A DNA stretch of 41,164 nt from Pelagibacteraceae bacterium AG-426-G09 (GTDB taxonomy: Bacteria; Pseudomonadota; Alphaproteobacteria; Pelagibacterales; Pelagibacteraceae). A program made the translations under genes and the position numbers. The stretch's first letter is position 1. Each line of letters opens with the position of its first letter. The DNA lies in assembly GCA_003210075.1 (NCBI GenBank), contig QCNR01000013.1, positions 1-41,164 of the forward strand, in the 5' to 3' direction. The notes below the pieces were generated by a model. It was not told the origin of the DNA and searched no databases. It was given only the letters and a program-made list of their open reading frames with translations. Of this stretch, positions 8,767 through 19,631 are shown piece after piece.

Positions 8767-9607
8767 TTTTAATTTTAAGACAATAATTATAAATTTTTGA
8801 TTTTGAAATATTTTTTTCTTGAGAAATTAAGCGAACTATATCTTTTATAGATTTAGTATGAATTGATTTTCTAATTTTTTTTTTATCTGATTCGTCAAGA
8901 TCACCATTATCAGTATTTTTAATTTCAGAGATAACTACAGTTACTTCTCCTTTTGGAGTAAAATTAGAGATGTTCATTTCTGAAACTCTTCCTCTATAAA
9001 AGCTTTCATGGAGCTTGGTAAGCTCTCGACAAATTAAAATATCTCTTTGTTGAAAGAACTTTTTTAACAGTTCAAATTTTTTTTTTAGTTTTTGAGCTGA
9101 TATAAAAAAAATAACTGAAGATCTAAAATTATTAAAAAATTCAAATTCTTTTCTTATTGAATTATCTGTATCTGATAAAAATCCATGAAAATAAAATTTA
9201 TCAGAAAAACCTGAGATGGATGAAGAAGTAGTAACAGCTGAAACCCCTGGTATAGGTATAATTTGAATATTTTCTTTTATACAATGATTTATCAAAATTT
9301 TTCCTGGATCAGAAATAGCTGGTGTTCCTGCATCAGATATTAAAGATACTATTTTTCCATCTTTTAAAAATTCAATTATTTTATTCGAATTTTTTTTCTC
9401 ATTAAATTTATGGTATGAAATAATCTTTTTGTAAATTTTGTAATAATTTAATAATTTTTTAGATACTCTTGTATCTTCGCAAAGGATAATGTTTGATTGA
9501 TTAAGAACATCTAATGCTCTGAATGTTATATCTTTTAAATTACCTATGGGTGTTGATACTAAATATAAACCTGCAGTAATCTTATTTTTGTCTTCTTTAA
9601 GTGCCAT
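8756..9607 (-). CDS. rsmI: 16S rRNA 2'-O-ribose C1402 methyltransferase RsmI
   Basis: Adds a 2'-O-methyl group to C1402 in the decoding centre of 16S rRNA using S-adenosylmethionine. Diagnostic stretches are STPIGNLKDIT at residues 18-28, CEDTRVSKKLL near 43-53 and LISDAGTPAISDPG at 89-102, the tetrapyrrole-methylase-type SAM pocket of RsmI. Length 283 is typical. It is upstream of and overlaps the dolP-like gene, and is divergent from the LpoA-like gene across 27 nt. Confidence 0.95.
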   Translation of the reverse strand: MALKEDKNKITAGLYLVSTPIGNLKDITFRALDVLNQSNIILCEDTRVSKKLLNYYKIYKKIISYHKFNEKKNSNKIIEFLKDGKIVSLISDAGTPAISDPGKILINHCIKENIQIIPIPGVSAVTTSSSISGFSDKFYFHGFLSDTDNSIRKEFEFFNNFRSSVIFFISAQKLKKKFELLKKFFQQRDILICRELTKLHESFYRGRVSEMNISNFTPKGEVTVVISEIKNTDNGDLDESDKKKIRKSIHTKSIKDIVRLISQEKNISKSKIYNYCLKIKNEK

Positions 9608-9634
9608 AACCTAGGCTATAATATTTAACATAAA

Positions 9635-10786
9635 ATGAAAAACCAAATAAAATTTTATTTAATACTAATTTTTTTAATCATTTTTAGTTTTAGTTCATTC
9701 GCAAGTGAAAAGATTAAAATTGGTTTAGTGGTTCCTTTATCCGGCGATAGTAAAGAGTTAGGTGAAAGTGTCTTAAATTCTGTAAAACTTGCAATAAACG
9801 ATATAAACGATGATAGACTCATAATAATTCCAAAAGATAATGGAAATAATCCCGATAGAACTTTAGAAGTTTCCAGAGATTTGTACAACGAAGGCATTAA
9901 AATTATAATTGGTCCAATATTTAAAAAAAATACACTTAAGTTAAACCAATTAAACGAAGATTTAATATTCTTATCTTTTACAAATAAAATTGATGGATCA
10001 AAAAAAAATGTAATTAGCGCTGGGGTTAACTCTATTTCACAATTTAATGCTATAAAAAAATTTCAAAAATTAAATAATATTGAAAGAAGTTATTTATTCG
10101 CACCCAATACTAGTATTCTCAATGAAATTACAAAAGGTGTAAAAATATCTAAGATAAAATTAAAGGATAAATTTTATTATAACCCAGATCCAACTTTGAT
10201 TACAAAGCAAATTGAAGATGTAACAAGATATAGAATTAGAAAACAAAATTTAGCAGATGAAATCAAAAGAGTTGAAAATTCAAATGATATAAATAAAGAA
10301 AAAAAAATATCTCAACTTGAAAAACTAGATACCATAGGTGGTATAAATTTTGATTCTGTCATTATTGCTGATTTCGAAGAAACTTTAAAAAGTGTAGCCA
10401 CATCATTAATTTATACAGATATACCGCCAACAAGGGTTACATACATTACATTGAATCAATGGTTTGATAAAAGTTTATTAAATGAAAATATGATACAGCC
10501 AATTTATTTTCCATCAGTTAATTATGAAAATTACAATGAGTATTTGAATAAGTATAACAATAATTTTAAAAGTTTCTCAAATCAGATTGCATTTCTGAGT
10601 TATGACTTAACCGGATTAGTTTATTATTTGCTTTTTCAAAATAATTTTATTGTAGATAATAAAATATTTTATAAAAAAAATTCTTTTAAAGGGAAAATAG
10701 GTGTGTTTGAAATTGATAAAAATATAATTACACATCAGCTAAATTTTTATGCAATAGAAAATAAAAAAATTAAAAAAATTTTTTAA
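9635..10786 (+). CDS. LpoA-like penicillin-binding protein activator (periplasmic)
   Basis: A signal peptide (a hydrophobic stretch ending near SSFA) precedes a periplasmic-binding-protein type 1 fold beginning KIKIGLVVPLSGDSKELGES, with VVPLSG as in LpoA and amino-acid binding proteins. LpoA stimulates the bifunctional peptidoglycan synthase PBP1A. The call over a transport binding protein rests on context: it is divergent from rsmI and beside a dolP-like gene, as lpoA is in E. coli, and no ABC transporter genes are near. There is no lipobox Cys, unlike E. coli LpoA, so it would be soluble in the periplasm or anchored another way. The 3' end overlaps convergent rdgB by 17 nt. Confidence 0.7.
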   Translation: MKNQIKFYLILIFLIIFSFSSFASEKIKIGLVVPLSGDSKELGESVLNSVKLAINDINDDRLIIIPKDNGNNPDRTLEVSRDLYNEGIKIIIGPIFKKNTLKLNQLNEDLIFLSFTNKIDGSKKNVISAGVNSISQFNAIKKFQKLNNIERSYLFAPNTSILNEITKGVKISKIKLKDKFYYNPDPTLITKQIEDVTRYRIRKQNLADEIKRVENSNDINKEKKISQLEKLDTIGGINFDSVIIADFEETLKSVATSLIYTDIPPTRVTYITLNQWFDKSLLNENMIQPIYFPSVNYENYNEYLNKYNNNFKSFSNQIAFLSYDLTGLVYYLLFQNNFIVDNKIFYKKNSFKGKIGVFEIDKNIITHQLNFYAIENKKIKKIF

Positions 10787-11369
10787 TTTTTTTGAAAGCT
10801 TTAAATCTGTGATCTATTTTAAATTTTTTTGAAAAGACCATTTCACCGAATGTAATCTTATAACCTTTAGGTATAAATATCGGATCATAACCAAATCCAT
10901 TTTTACCTTTTGGCTTTTCAGAAATTGTCCCTTCTACTATACCTTTTGACTGAAAAAATTTTTTATCAGGCCAATAAATAGTTAGCGCACAAATAAATCT
11001 ACATTTAATTTTTTTACTCCAATTAACTTTTTTATTTTTTAATTTTTTATAAACCTTATTAATTGCAATTTTAAAATCTGATTTACGCCCAGCCCATCTA
11101 GCTGAGTATATTCCTGGCAATTTATTGAGAATATCTATTTCCAAACCCGAGTCATCTGCAATACAAATTTTTCCAGTTTTTTTTGAAAAATATTTAGCCT
11201 TAATTAATGAATTCTCTAAAAAAGAAGACCCTGTTTCTTTTGGACTATTAATTTTCAACCTTTTTGGAGTATTTAATTTAAGTCTTTTGGGTAGTAATTT
11301 TCGAATTTCTCTTACCTTTCCTTGATTATTCGTGCCTATAAATATTTCATTAATTATCTTTCTATACAT
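10770..11369 (-). CDS. rdgB: XTP/dITP pyrophosphatase (Ham1/RdgB family)
   Basis: Hydrolyses non-canonical purine nucleotides (XTP, dITP, ITP) to monophosphates so they are not put into nucleic acids. The substrate loop GTNNQGKVREI is at residues 12-22, DDSGLEID near 72-79 carries the metal-binding Asp residues, LPGIYSARWAG follows, and GFGYDPIF near 157-164 is the C-terminal signature. Length 199 is normal. It is divergent from grpE across 35 nt. Confidence 0.94.
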   Translation of the reverse strand: MYRKIINEIFIGTNNQGKVREIRKLLPKRLKLNTPKRLKINSPKETGSSFLENSLIKAKYFSKKTGKICIADDSGLEIDILNKLPGIYSARWAGRKSDFKIAINKVYKKLKNKKVNWSKKIKCRFICALTIYWPDKKFFQSKGIVEGTISEKPKGKNGFGYDPIFIPKGYKITFGEMVFSKKFKIDHRFKAFKKIKKFF

Positions 11370-11404
11370 CTGGAAATTCTGATTTTACTTACCATATACA
11401 GTTC

Positions 11405-12031
11405 ATGGAAAAAGAAAAGACAGAAGATCAGATAATTAATAATACTGAAGAGACTCCTGAAAATGAGAAAAATTCTGAAGCAAAAACTCTATCCTACGAA
11501 AATAATTTAGAGGAAATAACTCCTGAGGATAAAATAAAAGAATTGGAAGAAAAAATTGTAAGACAATATGCTGAAATGGAAAATCAAAGAAGAAGGTATG
11601 AAAAAGAAAGAGATGATGCTTATGAATATGGAGGTTTCTCGTTTGCAAAAGAAACATTAAATTTAATTGATAACTTAGAAAGATCTAAACTAACTCTTGA
11701 GAATGATGAGAATTTAAAAAGCTCAGAGGGTTATGAAAAGATTATTGATCATTTAGATATAATTTATAAAGATATGATCTCAATACTGAAAAAAAATAAC
11801 ATTCATCCAATTGAGTCTATTGGAAAAAAACTTGATCCAAATCTTCACCAAGCAATGATGGAGATTGAGGACGATAATAAAGAAAATGGAATAATCTTAC
11901 AAGAAATTCAAAAAGGATTTATGATGAAAGATAGGCTTTTAAGGCCCGCTCTAGTTGGGGTGGCAAAAAAAGTAGACAAAAAACAGCAAAACTTAGCAGA
12001 AAATGACGAAAATAATGTTGAAAAAAAGTAA
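11405..12031 (+). CDS. grpE: Nucleotide exchange factor GrpE
   Basis: Releases ADP from DnaK in the Hsp70 cycle. The N-terminal 50 residues are acidic and disordered-looking. Next comes a long coiled coil containing YAEMENQRRRYEKERDDA, and then the C-terminal beta domain with MKDRLLRPALVGVAK, the standard GrpE ending. It lies 53 nt before dnaK. No hrcA is present in the window. Confidence 0.96.
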   Translation: MEKEKTEDQIINNTEETPENEKNSEAKTLSYENNLEEITPEDKIKELEEKIVRQYAEMENQRRRYEKERDDAYEYGGFSFAKETLNLIDNLERSKLTLENDENLKSSEGYEKIIDHLDIIYKDMISILKKNNIHPIESIGKKLDPNLHQAMMEIEDDNKENGIILQEIQKGFMMKDRLLRPALVGVAKKVDKKQQNLAENDENNVEKK

Positions 12032-12039
12032 GCAAATCC

Positions 12040-12067
12040 CTTGTAGATGGAAAAATTGAACATATAT
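12040..12067 (+). promoter_or_regulatory. Candidate heat-shock (RpoH-type) promoter before dnaK
   Basis: CTTG at 12040-12043, 17 nt, then CATATAT at 12061-12067. The alphaproteobacterial RpoH consensus is about CTTG-N17/18-CYTATnT, so only one position differs. It sits in the grpE-dnaK gap, 17 nt before the dnaK ATG, which would give a very short leader with the GGAG ribosome site near its 5' end. That tight spacing and the AT-rich background keep confidence low. Confidence 0.38.
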
Positions 12068-12084
12068 GAAATGGAGAAAAAAAT

Positions 12085-14005
<1,921 letters not shown>

Positions 14006-14031
14006 AACAACTATTTGTCTATAATCAAATT

Positions 14032-15159
14032 ATGGCAAAAAGAGATTATTACGAAGTTTTGGGCATTAATAAATCAGCTACTGCAGATCAAATTAAATCA
14101 GCTTATAGAAAATTAGCAGTAAAATATCATCCAGATAAAAATCCAGATGACAAGGGAGCTGAAGAAAAGTTTAAAGAAGCCTCAGAAGCTTACCATGTTC
14201 TCTCAAATTCCGAGAGAAAACAAAGCTATGACAATTTTGGACATGCTGCCTTTGAAAATGGAGGAAGAGGACAAGGAGGTTTTTCCAATTTTGATTTTTC
14301 TGAACATTTTTCAGATATATTTGAAGATTTTTTTGGAGAAGGTTTTGGCGGAGGTCGAAGAAGAGGAAGAAGAGCCAACTATAGAGGCTCTGACTTAAGA
14401 TATGACTTATCAATTACTTTGGAAGAAGCCTATAAAGGTAAAAAGCAAGATATCAAATTTTCTACATCTGAAAAATGCAACACTTGTAGTGGAAGTGGAT
14501 CCAAACCTGGTCATGACGCAGGATCATGCTCAATGTGTGGAGGACGAGGTCAAGTAAGATCTAGCCAAGGTTTCTTTACAGTTCAGCAAACCTGTCCTCA
14601 GTGTGGAGGGGCCGGTGAAGAAATATCACATCCATGTACAAGTTGCGGAGGACAAGGAAAAAAACAAGCATCAAAGAGATTATCTGTGACGATACCAAAG
14701 GGTGTTGACGATGGTACAAGAATTAGACTTTCAGGAAAAGGAGAGGCTGGATCAAGAGGAGCTGGTAGTGGAGATTTATATTTGTTTATAAATGTCCATT
14801 CACACGAATTATTTAAAAGATCAGACGAAAACTTATTTTTTGAGTTCCCAGTATCAATCGCTGATGCGGCTCTTGGAACATCAATTGAAATTCCAACAAT
14901 TGATGGAAGTAAAGCAAAAATTAAAATACCAGCAGGTACTCAATCAGGTAAACAATTTAGATTAAGAGAAAAAGGAATGCCGCACATGAGAGGTGGTGGA
15001 TATGGAGATCTTTATGTGCAGGTTAATACCGAAGTTCCGGTTAATTTAAACAAAGAACAAAAAGAACTACTTGAAAAATTTAGACAAATTGAAAATGATA
15101 AATCAAATCCTAGCATTAAAAGATTTTTTCAAAAAGCTAAAGATTTTTGGAAGAATTAA
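14032..15159 (+). CDS. dnaJ: Co-chaperone DnaJ (type I Hsp40)
   Basis: Delivers clients to DnaK and stimulates its ATPase. In order: a J domain with the HPD motif (YHPDKNP near 34-40), a Gly/Phe-rich linker near 75-115, four CXXCXGXG zinc repeats (CNTCSGSG, CSMCGGRG, CPQCGGAG, CTSCGGQG) and two C-terminal substrate-binding domains. Length 375 is standard. It starts 26 nt after dnaK and is followed by a stem-loop and then the accessory sugar cluster. Confidence 0.97.
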   Translation: MAKRDYYEVLGINKSATADQIKSAYRKLAVKYHPDKNPDDKGAEEKFKEASEAYHVLSNSERKQSYDNFGHAAFENGGRGQGGFSNFDFSEHFSDIFEDFFGEGFGGGRRRGRRANYRGSDLRYDLSITLEEAYKGKKQDIKFSTSEKCNTCSGSGSKPGHDAGSCSMCGGRGQVRSSQGFFTVQQTCPQCGGAGEEISHPCTSCGGQGKKQASKRLSVTIPKGVDDGTRIRLSGKGEAGSRGAGSGDLYLFINVHSHELFKRSDENLFFEFPVSIADAALGTSIEIPTIDGSKAKIKIPAGTQSGKQFRLREKGMPHMRGGGYGDLYVQVNTEVPVNLNKEQKELLEKFRQIENDKSNPSIKRFFQKAKDFWKN

Positions 15160-15172
15160 TTAAAAAACTCTA

Positions 15173-15192
15173 GATACAAAGATTTTTGTATC
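15173..15192 (+). terminator. Stem-loop after dnaJ, possible terminator
   Basis: Perfect 8-bp inverted repeat GATACAAA-GATT-TTTGTATC starting 14 nt after the dnaJ stop. There is no clear U-tract after it, so it may only slow or stabilise the transcript end. Confidence 0.4.
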
Positions 15193-15217
15193 AATAAAGT
15201 CAAATAATTTTCTGCGC

Positions 15218-15246
15218 TTTACTGTTATAATTGAAATTGATATAAA
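15218..15246 (+). promoter_or_regulatory. Candidate sigma-70 promoter for the sugar cluster
   Basis: TTTACT (15218-15223), 17 nt, TATAAA (15241-15246), in the 129 nt gap between dnaJ and the first cluster gene. Optimal spacing and 4/6 plus 5/6 matches to the TTGACA/TATAAT consensus. A second TATAAT at 15226-15231 lacks a matching -35. Confidence 0.4.
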
Positions 15247-15288
15247 TTTATTCAATTAATTTTACACACAAGTATCAAATTATTGTCT

Positions 15289-16032
15289 ATGATCTATAGA
15301 AAGTTTTATTCCAAATTTTATGATTTAGTTTATTTCAAAAAAAATTATAAAAAAGAAATATCATTTCTCCTAAATCTTTTAAAAAAAAAACAAATTAAAT
15401 TTAAAAAAATTTTAGAGCTTGGATCGGGAACTGGTTCACATGGAAAATATTTGAAAAAATTAGGCTATGATATTATAGGTGTTGAGAAAAGCTCACAAAT
15501 GATAAAAATCTCAAAAGAAAAAAATATCGGTTTTAAAATATATAATTCTGATCTTAAAAAATTTAGAATCAATAAAAAATTTGACCTTGTTATTTCGTTG
15601 TTTCATGTAATAAATTATATGACCAAAAAAACAGCTCTTAACAAGTTTTTTGATACCGCTCACTATCACTTAAAAAAAAAAGGATATTTAATATTTGACA
15701 CTTGGTATACTCCGGGTGTTAACTTTATAAAACCATCAAAAAGAACTAAAATTTTTACTAATAAAGAATTCAAAGTTGTAAAAAAAGTTTTTCCAAAGAA
15801 AATTGATGAATCAAATTTTGAAATAAATTACAAATTTAATATTTTTAATAAATCATCCAAATTATTGTTTAAATTTTTTGAAAAACATAAAATAAGACAT
15901 TTTGATATTAATGATTTAATTTTGGTTGCTAAAAAAAAGAATTTTCAATATCTATCTATACATAAACAGTTAAATGAAAGCAAACCTAGTAAACGTGACT
16001 GGGGTGCAATTTTAATTTTTAAAAAGATATGA
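15289..16032 (+). CDS. SAM-dependent methyltransferase, resembles amino-sugar N-methyltransferases
   Basis: Class I methyltransferase. Motif I is LELGSGTGSHGKYLKKLGYD near residues 43-62 and the acidic end of strand 2 is GVEKSSQMI. The pattern 'YD..Y' at the N-terminus, FHVINYM in mid-protein and a post-motif 'G.L.FDTWY.PG' stretch resemble the DesVI/TylM1 type that dimethylates the amino group of dTDP-3-amino-deoxyhexoses. This is recall of family patterns, not alignment. I chose the ATG at 15289; a TTG two codons earlier is possible. It is the first gene of the cluster and overlaps the aminotransferase by 4 nt, so the two are translationally coupled. Acting on the aminotransferase product is a natural inference. 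Confidence 0.78.
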   Translation: MIYRKFYSKFYDLVYFKKNYKKEISFLLNLLKKKQIKFKKILELGSGTGSHGKYLKKLGYDIIGVEKSSQMIKISKEKNIGFKIYNSDLKKFRINKKFDLVISLFHVINYMTKKTALNKFFDTAHYHLKKKGYLIFDTWYTPGVNFIKPSKRTKIFTNKEFKVVKKVFPKKIDESNFEINYKFNIFNKSSKLLFKFFEKHKIRHFDINDLILVAKKKNFQYLSIHKQLNESKPSKRDWGAILIFKKI

Positions 16033-17153
16033 AAAAAATATTTGTTCCAGTTAATGAGCCAATCATTTCTAAAATTGAAAGAGATTATCTTTTAGCGTGT
16101 ATAAAAAATAAAGAAGTTTCATCCTCTGGAAATTTTGTAAAAGAATTTGAAAAACAATTTGCAAAAAAAGTTAACCGAAAATACGCTGTTGCTGTGTCAA
16201 ATGGCACTGCAGCATTACAGCTTGCATATGAATCTTTAAATTTGAAAAAAGGTGATGAAGTTATTATTCCAGCATTCACAATAATTTCTTGTATTTTACC
16301 AGTTGTAAGAAGTGCTGCAACACCTGTTCTTGTCGATAGTAATATCAACACCTGGAATATGGATATTAACGAAACAATAAATAAAATATCAAAAAAAACT
16401 AAGGCTATCATAACACCACATATATATGGATTAACTGTCGACTTAGATCCTTTAATCAGAATTTGTAAAAAAAAAAATATTAAAATAATTGAAGATGCAG
16501 CTGAGTCACTTGGACTTAAATATAAAGGTTCACCTTGTGGCAGCTTTGGTGATGTTTCAACTTTCAGTTTTTTTGCAAATAAACATATTACTACCGGAGA
16601 GGGTGGTATGATTGTAACTAATAATAGAAAAATTTATGAAAGTTGTAAAAGTTTAAGAAATATATTTTTTAATGATGAAAGAAGATTCAAACATTTTGGG
16701 TTAGGATGGAATTATAGATTAACAAATATGCAAGCTGGTCTTGGCTTAGCACAACTAAAACAACTTGAAAAATTTGTAAAAATTAAAAGAAAAATAGGAA
16801 ATAGATATATTTCTAAACTAAAAGACTTAAGACATACTATTCAACCAATTAAAAAATTAGAATATTGTGAAAATATTTTTTGGGTTTATGGATTGGTAAT
16901 TAAAAAAAATTCGAAATTTAAACTTGAAGAAATTAGAAAAAAACTTTTTAAAAAAGGAATAGAAACTAGAAATTTCTTTTGGCCGTTAAATAAGCAACCA
17001 ATATTGAATAAAATGGGATATTTCAAAAACCAAAAGTTCCCAGTAGCAGAATATTTAAGTAGAAATGGATTTTATATTCCTACAGGTTTAGCATTAACAA
17101 AAAAACAACAAGATATTGTTATTAAAGGTGTTCAGCAAGTTTTTAAATCATGA
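16029..17153 (+). CDS. DegT/DnrJ/EryC1/StrS-family sugar aminotransferase
   Basis: PLP-dependent transfer of an amino group to a keto-sugar nucleotide. Family marks are SNGTAALQLAYESL near 57-70, GDEVIIPAFTIISC, IIEDAAESLG near 154-163 (the Asp pairs with the PLP ring nitrogen) and FSFFANKHITTGEGGMIVTN near 178-197, where Lys184 is the likely PLP lysine. Length 374 is usual. It overlaps the neighbours on both sides by 4 nt. No sugar nucleotidyltransferase or 4,6-dehydratase lies in the window, so the keto-sugar donor must be made elsewhere. The ring position aminated cannot be read from the sequence. Confidence 0.93.
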   Translation: MKKIFVPVNEPIISKIERDYLLACIKNKEVSSSGNFVKEFEKQFAKKVNRKYAVAVSNGTAALQLAYESLNLKKGDEVIIPAFTIISCILPVVRSAATPVLVDSNINTWNMDINETINKISKKTKAIITPHIYGLTVDLDPLIRICKKKNIKIIEDAAESLGLKYKGSPCGSFGDVSTFSFFANKHITTGEGGMIVTNNRKIYESCKSLRNIFFNDERRFKHFGLGWNYRLTNMQAGLGLAQLKQLEKFVKIKRKIGNRYISKLKDLRHTIQPIKKLEYCENIFWVYGLVIKKNSKFKLEEIRKKLFKKGIETRNFFWPLNKQPILNKMGYFKNQKFPVAEYLSRNGFYIPTGLALTKKQQDIVIKGVQQVFKS

Positions 17154-18388
17154 AGAATAAATTAAATATTGCCTATATATTTGAGTCAATGCCTGAAGAT
17201 GGTGGAAATTTCCAAACTGAAATAAGTAGTGCTATAAGACTCCAAGAAATTAAAGATAAAGATATATATATAGAATTTTTTTCCATAAACAAAAAAAATA
17301 TAAAGGTGTTGAGTTCATATAATTTCAAACCAATTTTACTAAAAAAAAGAAATATAAGTTTTTCTCTGTTAATGTTTTATAAATTTTTAACAAGCTCAAA
17401 AATAAAGAATTTTTTTAATTTCTTATTTGGAATTAATCAACTTGAAAATCAACTATTAAAAAGAAAAATAGATATTGTGCATTTCAATGGTATGTCAACA
17501 TTAGCGATGCAATTAGATAAAATAAATTTTGGTGTTTCATTTTGGGACTCTGGACATTTACAATTTCCTCAATTTCCAGAAAGTAGAAAAAATTACCACA
17601 GTTTTGAAAGTAAAGAATACCTTTATAATTTATTGCTTAAAAAATCATCATATATAGTTACTGATAGTATTGAAAATAAAGATAACTTATTAAGGCAGTA
17701 CAATGTTGATGAAAAAAAAATAAATTTAATTTATTCTGAGCCTGCTACCGACTTATTAAATATTGACGAAAAAAAAGTACTTTCAAAAAAAGAAATATTT
17801 AATAAATTTGATATAAAAAATAAAGAATATATTTTTTATCCTGCGCAATACTGGCCGCATAAAAATCATATTTACATTTTAGAGGCCATATCAATTTTGA
17901 AAGAAAAATACGGAAGAAATTTATCAGTTGTTTTTACAGGAAAAAATAAATTCAATAATCTTAATCATATCAAGCAAATGACTGAAAAACTCAATCTTCA
18001 AGACAATGTAACTTTTAAAAATTTTGTAGAAAGCAACGATCTATTTTATTTATACAAATATGCTTTAGCAGTTACTGTTCCAACTTATATGGGGCCAACA
18101 AATCATCTACCTCTAGAAGGATTTTATGTTGGAACTCCAGTCTTATACTCCGATTTGTGGTCAGAAACTGAGCAAGTTAAAGGGGCTGTGTTAAGTTTTG
18201 ACTTAAAAAATGCAAATAGCTTATCCATAAAAATTATTGATTTATTGGATAAAAAAGACTTAAGAGATACTATGATAAACAAAGGTAAAGAAAAATATAG
18301 TGAACTTTTAAAAAAGATTGATCAAAGTCAAATGAAATTGAAAGAAATATTTAAATCATTTTTAATAATTAAAAAAAATTGGGAATAA
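17150..18388 (+). CDS. Glycosyltransferase, GT4-like (GT-B fold)
   Basis: Transfers a sugar from a nucleotide donor onto a growing glycan. The C-terminal half has the GT-B donor-binding domain: YPAQYWPHKNHIYILEAI near 228-245, VVFTGKNKF, and NHLPLEGFYVGTPVLYSD in the position of the family's E-X7-E element. The N-terminal half is divergent. There are no membrane segments, so it is cytoplasmic, perhaps peripheral on the inner membrane. It starts inside the aminotransferase stop (4 nt overlap) and ends 4 nt before the next methyltransferase. It probably adds the modified sugar made by its neighbours. Acceptor unknown. Confidence 0.85.
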   Translation: MKNKLNIAYIFESMPEDGGNFQTEISSAIRLQEIKDKDIYIEFFSINKKNIKVLSSYNFKPILLKKRNISFSLLMFYKFLTSSKIKNFFNFLFGINQLENQLLKRKIDIVHFNGMSTLAMQLDKINFGVSFWDSGHLQFPQFPESRKNYHSFESKEYLYNLLLKKSSYIVTDSIENKDNLLRQYNVDEKKINLIYSEPATDLLNIDEKKVLSKKEIFNKFDIKNKEYIFYPAQYWPHKNHIYILEAISILKEKYGRNLSVVFTGKNKFNNLNHIKQMTEKLNLQDNVTFKNFVESNDLFYLYKYALAVTVPTYMGPTNHLPLEGFYVGTPVLYSDLWSETEQVKGAVLSFDLKNANSLSIKIIDLLDKKDLRDTMINKGKEKYSELLKKIDQSQMKLKEIFKSFLIIKKNWE

Positions 18389-18392
18389 AGAA

Positions 18393-19631
18393 GTGATTAG
18401 AAAAACCTGTAGATTGTGTAAGAGTAAAAAATTAATTAAATTTTTAGACTTGGGAAACCATCCTCCTTCTGATCAATTCATAAATTTTAGTGAGTCAAAT
18501 CAACCTACTTTGTATTATCCACTACAAGTTTTTACATGTAAAAATTGCTCATTTAAACAATTAGGGTTCGTTGTAGATCCAAAAATTTTATATCAAAAAG
18601 ATTATCCTTATGAATCATCTCTAACAAAATCAGGGAATAAACATTTTGATGAGTTTGCATATTCTTGTAAAAAAACATTTAATCTTAATAAAAATAACTT
18701 AGTTATTGATATAGGTAGCAATGTTGGGAATTTATTAAAGCATTTTAAAAAAAGAAATATTAAAGTTTTGGGTGTAGATCCAGCAACAAATATTTGCAAA
18801 ATCGCGAATAAAAGAAAAATAAAAACACTTAACAGTTTTTTTAATTCAAAAATAACACAAAAAATATTAAAGAATTTTGGTAAAGCTAAGATAATAACAG
18901 GATCAAATGTTTTTGCTCATATTGATAATCTAGATTTATTTTTTAAAAATGTAAAAAAATTATTAGAAAATCAAGGAGTTCTGATTATTGAAGTTCCATA
19001 CTTTTTGAATCTAATTAAAAATTTGGAATATGATACAATTTACCATGAACATTTATCTTATATTACCTTGATACCTTTAAATAAATACTTAAGAAAAATC
19101 GGTATGCAAATATTTGATGTGGAAGAAAAAGATATTCACGGAGGATCGCTAAGAATATTTATGTCAAAAATTAATGACTATAAAAAAACAACAAAATTTA
19201 TTAAATTGATTAAAAGAGAAAAACAAGCAAAATTGGGTGATATTAAAAAATTAGTTAAATTTGCAGATAAAGTTAAAAAAAATCGACTAGAATTAACTAG
19301 TGTTTTAACAAATATAAAGAAAAAGGGTAAATCTGTAGTTGCTTTAAGTGCTCCGGCAAAAGGAATGACTTTATTGAATTACTGTAAACTTGATAAAGAT
19401 ATAATGGATTTTGCCACAGAAAAATCTAAGCTAAAAATTAATAAATATACACCTGGTACTAATATTAAAGTCTTCTCAGATAAAGAAATTTTGAAAAAAA
19501 AGCCTGACTACGCATTAATATTGGCATGGAATTTTAAAAATGAAATTATGAAAAATAATAATAAATTTTTAAAATCTGGTGGAAAATTTATTGTGCCTAT
19601 TCCCAAAGTAAAAATAATTGGAAAAAAATGA
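18393..19631 (+). CDS. Sugar C-methyltransferase (zinc-binding domain, TylC3/NovU/EvaC type)
   Basis: Three-part architecture. An N-terminal zinc-binding domain has CRLCKSKKLIKFLDLGNHP at residues 5-23 and a second CXXC near 51-54. A class I SAM domain has VIDIGSNVGNLLKHFKKRNI near 105-124. The C-terminal C-methyltransferase domain has YHEHLSYIT near 219-227 and VVALSAPAKGMTLLNYC near 315-331. This layout is typical of enzymes that methylate a carbon next to the keto group of a nucleotide deoxysugar, giving a branched sugar. YHEHLSY carries the Tyr and His residues thought to be catalytic in the family. Start is GTG at 18393. It overlaps the cupin gene by 4 nt. The target carbon is not known. 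Confidence 0.85.
   Translation: MIRKTCRLCKSKKLIKFLDLGNHPPSDQFINFSESNQPTLYYPLQVFTCKNCSFKQLGFVVDPKILYQKDYPYESSLTKSGNKHFDEFAYSCKKTFNLNKNNLVIDIGSNVGNLLKHFKKRNIKVLGVDPATNICKIANKRKIKTLNSFFNSKITQKILKNFGKAKIITGSNVFAHIDNLDLFFKNVKKLLENQGVLIIEVPYFLNLIKNLEYDTIYHEHLSYITLIPLNKYLRKIGMQIFDVEEKDIHGGSLRIFMSKINDYKKTTKFIKLIKREKQAKLGDIKKLVKFADKVKKNRLELTSVLTNIKKKGKSVVALSAPAKGMTLLNYCKLDKDIMDFATEKSKLKINKYTPGTNIKVFSDKEILKKKPDYALILAWNFKNEIMKNNNKFLKSGGKFIVPIPKVKIIGKK

Noticed and set aside
15224..15246. Closely spaced TATAAT/TATAAA as a phage- or IS-derived remnant before the sugar cluster
   Set aside because: No terminal repeats, target duplications or transposase pieces flank the cluster at either end; ordinary promoter elements explain it.
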